Part shown: piece by piece, positions 1 to 11,400 of the stretch | Layout of the letters: every line of letters begins with the position of its first letter | Numbering within the stretch: position 1 is the first letter of the stretch | NCBI RefSeq assembly: GCF_963678975.1 | Contig: NC_089274.1 | Coordinates: 2,902,001-2,966,000 of the forward strand | Source: Dysidea avara | Lineage: Eukaryota > Porifera > Demospongiae > Dictyoceratida > Dysideidae | Direction: 5' to 3' | Length of the DNA: 64,000 nucleotides | Position numbers and translations under genes: made by a program | The notes under the pieces: model-generated | What the model was told of the DNA's origin: nothing | Database searches by the model: none | The model's input: the letters and a program-made list of their open reading frames with translations, nothing else

Positions 1-122
1 TTTCCTGCATTGACCATGAGTTCTGATTTCCTTGTTAGAGAGTGAAGTATTGCATCATCCAATCAATGAAGGCATTATGTTATAGCAGTTTTACATGGCT
101 GATAATTAAACTGCATAATTCA

Positions 123-542
123 CAGTGGCGGATTGAAGGGGATGGGGTGGGAGTACATGCCCTCCTCCCCCCGCCTCAAAATAACACCACTATTGAGAAT
201 CTCCACAGTTGCCAAGTATGAAAAACTAGCATCTACAGTACTATCCCATGCATGGTCACATGGACACACTATGGATATTTTGCAAATGATAATTATGCAC
301 ATGATCTTGTGTATGCCATTATTTAGGTTCATAATAGCTATAACTAACTGAACTACTCATGACTCAGTTATCCCTATACAATTCTTGATCAATGTAGCCC
401 ACTTGGAAGCAATAGGATTTATTATATAAAACTACTCTACATCAAAATTTAAGTCCTAAAACATGCAATAGAGAGACCCCCTGCTCCATATACCTACCAC
501 CGTGGTGCACCCCCCTCCTGCCAAACCCTGGATCCGTCCCTG
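123..542. mobile_element. MITE with CAG-GGCGGAT ends
   Basis: The left end reads CAGTGGCGGATTGAAGGGG and the right end, reverse-complemented, reads CAGGGACGGATCCAGGG, so the ends are imperfect terminal inverted repeats. The 5-bp word ATTCA lies directly outside both ends (118-122 and 543-547) and fits a target-site duplication. There is no coding capacity. The same GGGGCGGATCCAG terminus recurs near 6507 and 6580, so this is a dispersed family. The superfamily is not certain. Confidence 0.6.
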
Positions 543-1043
543 ATTCATAACATGCATCAATCATCATGCAACAGTCCAGAATAACTGATCGCAAACTACC
601 ATGTTATAGAGAAAAATTCTTCAGAAATCACCACAACACAAATGTGCTATAGGAATATCTTATTAGTCTAAAAAGTGATATGGCTGCTTTAATATGGGTG
701 AAGCAATTTCCCTTCTATTGCATCATCTTAGACACATTTTAAAATGTTTGTGCTAAGCATCAACAAGCCACTAAATTCACCAACACATTGCTCTAACAGT
801 AGCATGTGATTCTACGCTATGGGTTATTGTAGGCATATAGAACTATATGTTAAAAACATCATAATTATAAAAATAGATTGATATTTGGCCAGATAAAAGA
901 GAACATAGATACGGATAAACAAGAACAAAACCAAGACAAAAGATACACAACAACAACAAGGCAAGACATGCATGTATATAAGCTAAAACCAGCACAACGT
1001 GTTGTGTTGCAATTCAAAAATCACTCAGTATTATATGCGTTCA
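543..1043. other. Non-coding, 3' flank of gene A
   Basis: AT-rich sequence downstream of the stop codon of gene A. I see no exon and no clear poly(A) signal close to the stop. It may hold the 3' UTR of gene A. Confidence 0.3.
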
Positions 1044-4000
1044 TTATATGAAAACTTCACTGATATCCATTTTGGATGCTGACGTTGAAATAAAACCTGC
1101 ATTATCATCTGTGTCTGTGTTGTCATCCACAGTCGTGTTAGTTTCTTGCACCGGTTGACAAGTGACCTATTATGTATATACAGTATCACAACTCTTAACA
1201 CAACATCCAAACAGTTAAGTTACCTGGTAGTCATCATGTACTTGATCATAACTTGGCGTGACAATCCCAGTGTAATGTGTGTTATCTATTATGGGGAAAA
1301 TGTTCACTATGTCATGTTCTCTACTAGGATCAGGAGGTATGATCGGTGGTGGTAACAGTATTCCTGCATTAGTTGTCTCCTCTCGTACAAACACTGTTCG
1401 TTGGTGTACTCTTGCAATTTCCTCTATGGGTAGTTGTTCTAATAATTGTGATAGTGACTGTTGGTGACTGCTTGGATTTTCGTGATGTCCATGTTGAGAT
1501 TTTGGATGATGATATTCTATTGCAACAAACACAAGTATTATGTAGTCAAGTGTACCTTTACAGGCCAGGGTATCTACATTGAGCAGTACATCATACATGC
1601 ATTATAATTAATTTACCAAATGCTTCACTGTCTTTCACAGTCACAGCAGGGGGTGAGACAAAGCCTTGTGAATACTTGGACAATGGTGAAGTTGGTGACT
1701 GAAGTCTGTCACTAGTAGCTTGTGATGCTTCACAGTTTACCTGTGTCATTACATTATAACTATGACTTCATTATTGTTACTTAACACTAACCCTATAATT
1801 ACTGCTTGACTCATCCCATGTGCCCTGCACAAGGCTAGAGTAATCATATGAACTTCCTGACTGTGGAATAAATTCAACAGTGGCTCCTGTCTTGGAATGG
1901 TCATAGAATTCTGGTTCTAGCTGGGAGAAGAGTGTTGGTGTTAGGGTTTGATTACTTTCTTGAAGAGGTTGGATGGATAAGTTAAAGTCCTCTCTCTGGT
2001 GCATGGTAAGCAATGTCACTGGGTCAATATCAGATAGTGACTGTTGGTGACTGCTTGGATTTTCGTGATGTCCATGTTGAGATTTTGGATGATGATATTC
2101 TATTGCAATAAACACAAGTATTATGTAGTCAAGTGTACCTTTACAGGCCAGGGTATCTACATTGAGCAGTACATCATACATGCATTATAATTAATTTACC
2201 AAATGCTTCACTGTCTTCCACATTCACAGCAAGGGGTGAGACAAAGCCTTGTGAATACTTGGACAATGGTGAAGTTGGTGACTGAAGTCTGTCACTAGTA
2301 GCTTGTGATGCTTCACAGTTTACCTGTGTCATTACATTATAACTATGACTTCATTATTGTTACTTAACACTAACCCTATAATTACTGCTTGACTCATCCC
2401 ATGTGCCCTGCACAAGGCTAGAGTAATCATATGAACTTCTTGACTGTGTAATAAATTCAACAGTGGTTCCTGTCTTGGAATGGTCATAGGATTCTGGTTC
2501 TAGCTGGGAGAAGAGTGTTGGTGTTAGGGTTTGATTACTTTCTTGAAGAGGTTGGATGGATAAGTTAAAGTCCTCTCTCTGGTGCATGGTAAGCAATGTC
2601 ACTGGGTCAATATCAGTCATAACACCCTGTATAAACTCTACTGTAAATACACTAAAATGTAATTGCTTAATAAACTCACTGCTATGCCAAATCCTTCTGA
2701 GGCAAGTTCTTGTAGGACGGCTGAAGTGCTTCCATATGCAACAACAATTGGGGCAATATTAGTAGTTTGCATTTCAGCTGGGAACCCCTCACGAGTGAGG
2801 TAATGCTGCCACTGCTGTACATAGTTTGTCAAATCTCTTTTGTAGGCACTACTTGTTGTGTTGCCAATACTCCTGGGTATGGCAGCAATGTAAATGGTCT
2901 TCTCTGTCATTCGCACAACCAACTGATATTGATCAGGTAGAGATGGTATTTGACTGCTTCGTCTCCATCGTCTAGTGTAATGCAAATGTGTACCATTACC
3001 GATTAGTGAAGATGCTGCTGATAGATGTGGAGTACTTGAGTCGAGCATGCCTTTGGTTAACAAGTAGTACACTTTGGGACGTGGTGGTACTATTCTTTCA
3101 GCTGAAAGTGATGTTGTTCCTCTTCCAGATGTCGTCTGATCTTGACTGGGTTCAGGTTGTCCTGGATACTCTCTATGTCTACTCTGGTTTCCTGTCCCTA
3201 TAGCAATGCACAAATCAGAAGTAAGTATACTATGATGATAGGTTTTAATAATAGCTTACCACTTTGGTATTGATTAGGATATATTGTTTGATGTTCAGAC
3301 TGATCTTGAACTGGCTGGCTTGGCTCAGGAGGGAGCTGTTGGCTGGTGGAGGTTTGATGATGACCATGGCTTCCTTTAAGACAGCTACCATTTAACTATA
3401 ATGTTACCAAAGCATCATACCTTCCATACTTCCATCAACTACATTTTCTTCCTCAGAGATAACATCATTCCTCCCCTTCCTCACCCCAACTGGCATAACT
3501 ACAAGAGATGTTTCCAACTGTTGGCTAAACACACCATGCAGTCCATGTTTGATAAGATAGGGAGAAATTTCCTTTAACACATCACTATAAATCCTTTCTT
3601 TATCAAATCTTGGCTTTGTTCCTATACTTCGACATTTTTCACTGGGTATTATGCCCCCATCATGGGTAATGGTAGACTTTTCTTTCTCCAGGTTAACGCT
3701 AACGTTTGTGTTACTACTGAACAGGTTGCCATAGTTGGATGTAGGCCTTGGCCATTTCTGTAAAGGAATTCTTTTGCTGTGATGGTAATGATTTCCATAT
3801 TTTGAAATTTCTGGAGTTATATCTGATATGATGTCACTTTTAGCATGTGTCAAGTGCAATCCTGTGCCTACCTCATTCGCATCATTAAACATATCGTCTG
3901 CATATTTTGTTTTGTTTGGAGAGTTTTTTGCCCCACAGAGACATTTCTTATGTCCCTTCCAGTTGTTCAGATCATCAATTTCTGCAAGTGTAACATCTTC

Positions 4001-4114
4001 CTGATGATCATTTTCTTCGCTTACAATGTCGTTGTCAGCAGTATCATCAGCATTCTTATTGTGGTTGTCATTATTATCATGCTGTCTGTTGTCATCTCTA
4101 TCACGAAAAGCCAT
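1044..4114 (-). CDS. Gene A: unknown 9-exon protein, paralogue of gene B
   Basis: Hand-built spliced model, exons in gene order: 4114-3421, 3373-3260, 3197-2680, 2626-2375, 2323-2200, 2099-1792, 1740-1617, 1516-1224, 1166-1044. All junctions are GT-AG and keep frame; the coding sum is 2550 nt (849 aa). The start MAFRDRDD follows a possible acceptor 5 nt upstream, so a 5' UTR exon may exist. Exon 1 is rich in Asp, Asn and His and then basic. Exon 3 is the best conserved part and resembles exon 5 of gene B. Exons 4, 6 and 8 each carry an HQR motif (TLLTMHQREDF twice, EIARVHQRTVF once). The last exon begins VTCQPVQET, like ITCEAVQET in gene B. No signal peptide or membrane segment is evident. 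Exons 6 and 7 come from a recent tandem duplication. Function unknown; no family recognised. Confidence 0.72.
1451..2616. repeat. 583-bp tandem duplication inside gene A
   Basis: Copy 1 spans about 1451-2033 and copy 2 about 2034-2616. Only about ten scattered base differences were noticed, in exons and introns alike, which points to a recent event. The breakpoints fall inside two different exons, so the junction at 2033/2034 creates exon 6, whose first part comes from the exon-8 type and whose second part comes from the exon-4 type. The duplication adds 432 coding bases (144 codons) and does not shift the frame. Confidence 0.9.
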
Positions 4115-4334
4115 GTATCTGCCAAAATATCAATACCTTATTTCCAGTCCCAGGTCCTTACATAACATAAACTAACAGATAGAGTCTACTGTGCATAAAT
4201 ACTGTAGCTATAATGTTAGGAGATGAACTGACATATAACACCATGTATAGTATAATTGTTATGTATAGCTATAACAAAATTTAATAACACCAGATACTAC
4301 AGCTGTCTATGGTCTATGAATGTGTACATGACGG

Positions 4335-4528
4335 CAAGGGGTCTGCAACTTTTTAGAAATCTTGTCTGTAAAGTGGAGTTTGAAATCTGAAGTCTTAATT
4401 ATCTCACGATAGAACTTCAGGATACTTAACATCACATGAATAGACTACTTTGAATTCTGGAAATCATGTCATGAAAACATTGTCAAAAATTCAAGATTTG
4501 AAATCTTGTACAGGTTGCTGACCCCTTG
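4335..4528. mobile_element. Small MITE, CAAGGGGTC ends
   Basis: The left end CAAGGGGTCTGCAACTTTT is matched in inverse orientation by GTTGCTGACCCCTTG at the right end. The centre has no coding capacity. A clear target duplication is not visible. It lies in the 5' flank of gene A. Confidence 0.5.
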
Positions 4529-4956
4529 ATGACATGACTGTCCGTGACATTGTGTCAGTTATATTTAAGTGTTGAGGGTGTTAGAAGAATTACACTGTGA
4601 CAGGGGCGGGTTCCATGGAGCCTTCTTTTTTCAGAGCCTTCAATCTGCTGACAAGTTTCTCTTAAATCAGTTAAAGACTTGTAGTGGAAAAACACTTGAG
4701 AGAGAACCATCATTAGTAATAAGATGATACATACAATACATTAGTCCTCGGTCTCGTGCGACCAGTCAGATCAAGCAAAATGAGATCTTGAGGGCAAAAC
4801 CATTTGAGCTAAATTACCGTGCTGCCAAGTGGAACCTATTTTTTCAAAAATCTGGACCGGCGCCCCGGATATATAGCTACCACTGACCATCTACTAATAC
4901 TATGATTTCACAAAATTAATATAGCTATACTGGAGCACAGTATATGATACGTAAAA
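4529..4956. other. Non-coding 5' region of gene A
   Basis: No exon is recognised. The end near 4845-4890 (GGCGCCCCGGATATATAGC) looks like a fragment of a dispersed repeat. The promoter of gene A may lie between 4115 and this stretch, but no core element is clear. Confidence 0.25.
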
Positions 4957-5277
4957 GCTATTCAGAAGCGTGCTGCTCGTTTTATTGAGTCAAATTGCCG
5001 CAGATTAAGTAGTATATCACATATCCTAAATTCACTAAAGTTAAAATCCATAGTGTACCACCATACAAGGCTTCGTCTCTTGATGTTCTACAAGATTGTC
5101 AATAACCTAGTAGAGCTTCCTATCCCCAGTTATATTGTACATTCTACAAGATGTTTACGAGGAAACCAGGATAAATTCATCAAACCATCTGCTACTGTTG
5201 ATGCATACAAATTTAGTTTTTACCCAAGATCAATTACCCTATGGAATCAACTACCAATCAATGATATTTTTCCCTAA
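4957..5277 (+). pseudogene. LINE reverse-transcriptase ORF, C-terminal fragment
   Basis: About 106 open codons start AIQKRAARFIESNC and continue through RLLMFYKIVNNLVELPIPSY to LWNQLPINDIF before a TAA. This is the pattern seen at the C-terminus of ORF2 in CR1/jockey-type non-LTR retrotransposons (Q-RAARF, then L-MFYKI, then LWN-LP). No reverse-transcriptase catalytic core is attached, so it is a 5'-truncated copy, as is usual for LINEs. The exact clade cannot be assigned by eye. Confidence 0.75.
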
Positions 5278-5883
5278 ATGATTTTGATAGTATTCTTCAA
5301 TCAACACTGACACATTCAATGAAAAACAGTAAGTAATAATCTAAAGACATTGTTTTTATACTCAAATTTGTGAGTTTTACAATCATATATATATAAAGCT
5401 ACCATATAGCTATAGCTAGCAAATACAGCCGCATATATACTCTATAAATATAGCTAGCCACACAACTAACACAAACAGACGATCAGCGAAGTATTAAAAC
5501 TTGCCTATGCAGTCGGGTCCATGCAGTGAAGGCCGGATTGCTATTCGAACGGAATTAATTTCCACTGAGCACTCGGAAGGTACATTTGACAGCTACTTAC
5601 GGCGGCGCTGCAGCCTTTGCCGGGACAGGTTCTACTACCAAATATCAGTGTGTATATATATATACATAGACTACTGGCGGAACCAGTGAACACTGTTTAC
5701 CTTGACGATCGACGATCACTAATTTATTCGGTTCGAAATGCCACATCTGTTGAATTAAAGCGGCCATTTATACCCGATTTATACACTAAAACAGACTACG
5801 TAGATACAGGTCACTTCTGTCTTTTAGCTATTGAATACCAAGCCAATCAGCCTGGCATTACCCATCATGCATCCGGGGTCAGG
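5278..5883. other. Non-coding, AT-rich
   Basis: Contains the tail region of the LINE fragment, TATA-rich runs and repeated TAGCTA words. Short open frames here lack a plausible coding pattern. No gene supported. Confidence 0.3.
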
Positions 5884-5935
5884 ATGAGATCAAGAGTTCA
5901 TAATATTAGTGTAGATTATGAACTCTTGATGAGAT
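5884..5935. mobile_element. 38-bp micro-transposon with 7-bp target duplication
   Basis: The element occupies 5891-5928. Its first 14 bases, CAAGAGTTCATAAT, are the exact reverse complement of its last 14, leaving only a 10-bp centre. The 7-bp word ATGAGAT sits directly on both sides (5884-5890 and 5929-5935). The same terminal sequence and a 7-bp duplication bound the 458-bp element at 37450-37907, so the two belong to one family and this copy is an extreme deletion derivative. Confidence 0.8.
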
Positions 5936-6159
5936 CAACTTCCTTCATAGCCTTTGATGTTAAAGGGGCGGGCGCTGCCAGACCAAATATTTCGAGGTTG
6001 AGATTTCCCCCTCGAAATATTTAGCTATACGGTATACCAAGATCGAGAATTTTCGAGATAAATCCAAAATCCCTGAAAATTGATCTTGGAGTAGGTGTGA
6101 TAAACCTCGTTATATCCTTAGACTCAGAGCAAGACAACTCATCTTCCTCAAATTAGAGC

Positions 6160-6440
6160 ACTGTTCGTTTATCATTTGCTGATGACTGTCTTATCTATCG
6201 ACCAATAAATTCTCCTAACGACCATCAGTTATTACAACAAGACTTGAATACTTGGGCTAAAACATGGCAAATGAAATTTAATGTTGACAAGTGTTGCATT
6301 CTTCAGTTATCCAATGTTTCCATATCACACTGGCATGTCAAACAAACCCCTCAAAGTCGTTAAACAACATTCTTACCTTGGAATAATAATAGACCACCAT
6401 CTTTCTTGGGGACCACAAGGCAACCAGACTAATCGGTTTT
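6160..6440 (+). pseudogene. LINE reverse-transcriptase fragment (FADD region)
   Basis: An open stretch carries FADDCLIYRPINS followed by LQQDLNTWAKTWQMKFNVDK, the YxDD-like catalytic box and following helix of non-LTR reverse transcriptases. After a frame break it continues as YLGIIIDHHLSW, the conserved block about 40 residues downstream. At least one frameshift and loss of both flanks make it a dead fragment. It could come from the same LINE type as 4957-5277, but the two are not continuous. Confidence 0.75.
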
Positions 6441-6506
6441 TGCGCGGGGATACGAAACTGTTCACGTGCACTTCAAGAACTAAGCTATAAACAATTTATC
6501 TTACCT

Positions 6507-6600
6507 AGGGGCGGATCCAGGGGGCATATTTAGGCTTTACTTGATCAATATGCTGAGTATTATAAAGAAATTTTGTCTTAGCAGGGGCGGATCCAGACTT
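6507..6600 (+). repeat. Two GGGGCGGATCCAG repeat termini
   Basis: The word GGGGCGGATCCAG occurs near 6510 and 6583, about 73 bp apart in the same orientation. It matches the end of the MITE at 123-542. This is consistent with overlapping or truncated copies of one dispersed family. Confidence 0.5.
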
Positions 6601-7073
6601 ATGGAAAGGGGTGGTCAAAAATGAACTGAGGCACTACATTGTCTCTGGTTTGATAGGGTGAGACCAAAAACAAAAAAAAAGGTCACAGCCAGCTGACAAT
6701 AGCTGCCCACTTCACCAACCACGCATTTATAGCTGATAAAGTACATAAAAATCCTTAAATAGCTCACTACACACTGTTCTAATAATCTGACTGCTTTATT
6801 AGAGTGACTGCTCTATTAGAGTATTTCGATCTTGGTGCTTGATCATTAGCACTTAATTCAGCAGCTAATTTGTTATTGGAATGTTTGCAGTAGTCATTGT
6901 CAGCACAATGTTAACATACGTAAACATCCAAAAAGTGGTCATGTGACCAAAAATCCCTTCATATAGGATTTCCACTGTAAAATAAGATAATGCCTCAGCC
7001 TTTTTCATTGTTTCTGATGATTTACAGGCTAACCTTAACACAAAACAAACAAGTGCTAATATATTATTAAACT

Positions 7074-7350
7074 TGTTGTAATATTGCATAATTATAGCTA
7101 AGTAATTAGACAGGTTGTCTGTGTGACAGATTACACTATGCACTTATGGTTAATGATGTAATTTGTAATTATATTCATGCTATTCTAGAACTATCCAGAT
7201 TTGTACAGTAGCTCTTTTGTGGTCTTGTAAGTATAAAAGGTTGTAGTTTTACAGTAGATTTCAGATAGTGTTGTTGTACTGTTGTGTTGAGTTCTTGAAG
7301 ATATAGTTGCTAGTCAGTGATTGTCAGATCGTTTAGCGCTATTTACAACA
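7074..7350 (+). repeat. 5' LTR of the copia element
   Basis: Starts TGTTGTAA and ends TTACAACA, an 8-bp perfect inverted repeat at the LTR edges. AAGTATAAAAGG near 7229 is a likely TATA box for transcription from the LTR. It is the same length as the 3' LTR and differs from it mainly in the last 30 bp. Confidence 0.93.
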
Positions 7351-7364
7351 GGTTATGGGCCCAG
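7351..7364 (+). promoter_or_regulatory. Primer binding site, initiator tRNA-Met half-molecule
   Basis: GGTTATGGGCCCAG directly follows the 5' LTR and is the reverse complement of CTGGGCCCATAACC. That is the anticodon stem-loop of metazoan initiator tRNA-Met, with the CAT anticodon inside. Drosophila copia is known to prime from such an internal tRNA fragment, not from the 3' CCA end, and this site suggests the same mechanism. Confidence 0.8.
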
Positions 7365-7516
7365 ACACCTGGAGTTGTTAATTTATCCTGACAGATTTGC
7401 TGATTGAAACTGATTGTCAACTAGTTACAACTGTTTATCTCTGTTAAGCTGACCTTCTAACCAGAGGCGTTTAAGCTGTGGTACCGTGGTGATTATTGAT
7501 AACAGTACCAGTTAAG

Positions 7517-7572
7517 GTGAGTCCTTGAAATTAACAAGTTCAGTTGTTGGCTGTTTATTTGTTTGCTTATAG
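7517..7572 (+). other. Possible 56-bp intron in copia leader
   Basis: AAG|GTGAGTCC at 7517 and TTTGCTTATAG at 7572 form a good donor and acceptor pair between the primer site and the gag start codon at 7603. Removal would only shorten the leader. Based on sequence signals alone. Confidence 0.35.
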
Positions 7573-7602
7573 GCATTGCACATCTGTGTTGAGCAGTTAG
7601 TA

Positions 7603-8463
7603 ATGGCCATGGAAGAGAAGTGGTCTGTTGATAGGTTGGACAGTACAAATTGGATGACCTGGAAGTTTCAGGTACGCCACTTGTTGTTAGCTAAGGGACT
7701 GTGGGGATATGTTGATGGCTCTGAGGTGCTGCCAGAAGGTGCTAATGAACAGACACGTGCAGAGTTCCAGAAGAAGTCACAAAGAGCATTTTCAACTATT
7801 GCTCTAGCAATCAGCACCCAACAGCTTTATCTGATTACCTCATTTGAGAACCCAAAGGATGCATGGGTTAATCTACACAAACATTTTGAGAGAGACACAT
7901 TAGCTAACAAATTATTCCTTAAGAAAAGGTACTTTAGGGCAGAAATGAAAGAGGGAATATCTGTAGAAGTCCACCTGAAAGAGATGAAGGAAATAACAGA
8001 TAGGCTTGCATCTATCGGTGCTCCAATTTCTGAGGAAGACCAGGTGGTAACACTATTGGGAAGCTTGCCACAAAGTTATTCAACTTTAGTTACAGCTCTA
8101 GAAGCATGTGCTGATGATAATTTAAAACTGGCTCAGGTTCAGCAAGTACTTATTAACGAAGAAAATAAAATTACTGGAAGGCTTGAACAATTTACTGACA
8201 CTGGTGAACACAATTCCTCAGCAATGATTACTTCCCAGGGAAACAGATCCTGAAAACCAAGATGCTATTTTTGTGGCCAACTAGGTCATTTCCGCCGTGA
8301 TTGTCCAAAAAGAATGGAGCAAGGCACTGGTAAGCCACTGCACAAGGCTAAGACTGTTGAAGAAACCACAGAAGAAAACACCTCAGTCTCTGAAGAGTCA
8401 GACAGTGTGGGAGCATTTGCAGTATCAGTGGGCTCAAATTCTCACCAAATGGGGAAATGGTTG
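7603..8463 (+). pseudogene. gag: copia gag, one in-frame stop
   Basis: Starts MAMEEKWSVDRLDSTN and keeps the gag pattern W-LH-HFE, LKKRYF and LGSLPQSYSTL (UBN2-type gag polyprotein). An in-frame TGA at 8251-8253 interrupts it just before the zinc knuckle CYFCGQLGHFRRDC (8263-8304), a CX2CX4HX4C RNA-binding motif. The capsid part is otherwise open for about 215 codons. Gag packages the element RNA in virus-like particles. Confidence 0.85.
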
Positions 8464-11400
8464 ATTGATTCTGGGGGAATCCAGTCACATGACACGAGAA
8501 AAGAATATTTTGACCAGTTATCGTGAGTTCAAAAAGGCACAAAAGGTCAGTGTTGGTGATGGTCGAACCCTTGATGCTCTAGGCATTGGAGAGGTGCATG
8601 TTAATATGCAGTTTAAAGTGAGCCAACCAAAAGGGTGTATTATCTACCATGTGCTTTATGTGCCTGATCTCGCCTGTAACCTATTTTCTGTCAGAGCTGC
8701 AGCATCAAAGGGCAATGATGTAAAATTTGGTCGTACTCGGTGCTGGATTCAAGATTCTAAAGGGAGGTTGTGTGGCACAGGTTTACTTATAGATAAGCTG
8801 TACAAACTTGATTGTGAACTTGCTGCCACAGAGCACAACAGTAGACAGCATGCTGCATTGGTGTCAGAAAATACTGACTTGGACCTCTGGCATCAAAGAT
8901 TGGGGCACCTGTGTGAACAGCAGGTAAAGCATATGGCAAATAAGGGCTTGCCACTGGTATTAAATTTCAGAAAGCATTGAGTCTGTCCTTCTGTGAGGGT
9001 TGTGTTGAGGGTAAGATGAGCCGAGCGCCATTTCAATCAGTGGGAGTTCGCTCTTCCAGGAAGTTACAGCTGATACATAGTGATGTGTGTGGTCCTATGC
9101 CTGTAGAATCACTGGGTGGTCAGAGATATTTTGTGACCTTTATTGATGACTACTCCCGTTGTTGTATGGTTTATTTCATGAAACATAAATCTGAGGTTAT
9201 GAATAAGCTTAAGGAATTTGAGACCATTGTTACAAATGATTGTGGTCACAAGATAGGGGCATTAAGGACAGACAATGGGGGAGAGTATATATCAAGTGAG
9301 TTTCAGGTTTACTTAAAATCAAGGGGTATCCGACATGAACCAACAATTGCTTATACTCCAGAACAGAATGGAGTGGCAGAAAGACTAAATAGAACGTTGG
9401 TGGAGGCTGCTCGATCCATGATATGTCATGCTGGGCTGAATAGTAGTTACTGGGGAGAAGCAGTAGCAACTGCCGCGTATGTTCGAAACCGCACAGTGAC
9501 CACAGCGACCACTGAAACTCCTTATGAGAGATGGTATGGTAAAAGCCAAATGTGTCAAACTTGAAGGTTTTTGGCTGTGTTGCATATGTCCATGTACCAG
9601 ATGTATTAAGGAAGAAATTAGACAAGAAGGTTGAAAAACTGCGTTTTGTTGGTTATAGCACTATCCCAAGGGGTACTGACTGTTAAATGAGGTCACTGGA
9701 AGAGTTGTTATACGACGAGATGTTGTGTTTAATGAAACTGATTTTGGAAGCACTAAAGAATCTAGCACTGTCGATGACGACTCTGTTGAGCTGGAAACAG
9801 TTTCACTTGAAACTAGTCAACCTGAAGTAGTACACCAACGTCCTGAACGGTAGATAAGACCACCTATTAGGTATGGTATTGATGAATATACAGACACGGT
9901 TTCATGCGGAAAGAATACCAGAATAATCACGTGGTTAATGTTTGTCAAGTAGTAGAGCCAACCACAATGGAGGAAGCTCTATCAGGTGATCATGCAAATG
10001 ATTGGAAAAGGGCTGCTGACTCACAATATGAGTCACTTATTAAGAATGAAACATGGGAACTTGTTGAACTGCCTAGAGATCGTAAAGCAATTGGGTATTT
10101 AAAGTCAAGTATGACTGTGAAGGTAGAGTAGAACGTTTTAAGGGATGCCTGGTAGCCAAAGGCTATGCCCAGAAGTATGGCATCGATTATGATGAGACCT
10201 TTTCTCCAGTTGTTCGATTCTCTTCAATTCGTGCACTACTGGCTTATGCAATACAGAACGACATGTTAATACATTAAATGGATATTGTTACAGCCTTTCT
10301 TAATGGTAAACTTGAAGAAGAGATTTACATGGAACAACCAGATGGTTATATACAGCCTGGGCAAGAACACTTTGTTTGTAAGCTACAGAAGTCACTCTAT
10401 GGTTTGAAGCAATCACCAAGATGCTGGCACACCGCCTTTCGAAAATATATGGAAGAGATTCACTTTAACCAAGGTACAGCTGATCCATGTATTTACATCA
10501 AGGAATCTGGCACTCTAGCCATTGTTGCTGTCTATGTAGATGAATTGATTGTAATCGCGAGCACAGTAGTGGAAATGCAGCAGATTAAGAAGAGCCTTGC
10601 ATTGCAATTCCAAATGAAGGACATGGCTAAGCTACACTATTGCCTGGGAATTAGCATTGAGCAAAATGAAGTAGACAAATCCCTCTTGATGCACCAGAAA
10701 CAGTACATTTTGAACATGCTTGAAAAGTACCAACTCTCAGAAGCTAATACTGTCTCAACTCCTGCCGATATTAGTGTTAAGCTGAAGAAGGATGATGGTA
10801 TCAGCAAGGAAGTGAATTCTGTTACTTATCAATCAATAGTTGGCAGTTTATTGTATTCTGCAATAGCAACTCGCCCTGACATAGCACAGGCAGTGGGAGT
10901 GGTGGCGAAGCTCAGTTCCAAACCAAATGAAGCACATTTAACAGCTGCCAAAAGAATCCTAAGGTACCTCAAAGGAACCCTGAATCTAGCAATAAAATAT
11001 CAGAAGTCAGATGAAGGATTAATTGGCTATACAGACTCAGATTGGGCTGGTGATTTAGATGACTGCCATTCCACAACTGGAAATGTTTTCTTAATGGCAG
11101 GTGGTCCAATTAGTTGGCTAAGCAAGAAACAAGCAGTTGTGGCACTATCAATTTCAGAGGCAGAGTATGTTGCACTTAGTTTAGCAACCCAAGAAGTAGT
11201 ATGGCTACGAAAACTGCTGATAACTGACCTCAAGGCAGCCTCACAGCAACCAACCACTCTGATGGAAGATAACCAAGGAGCTATTGCAATTGCAAGGAAT
11301 CCAGTAGCACATGCTCGCACAAAACACATTGACATTCGTTACCATTACATTCGTGAAGCCATGTAGAATGGAATTGTTAACCTGTGCTACTGCCCAACTG

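Noticed and set aside
120..351. Overlapping open frames on both strands near the window start
   Set aside because: They fall inside a MITE with inverted ends and an ATTCA duplication, and the translations look non-protein-like.
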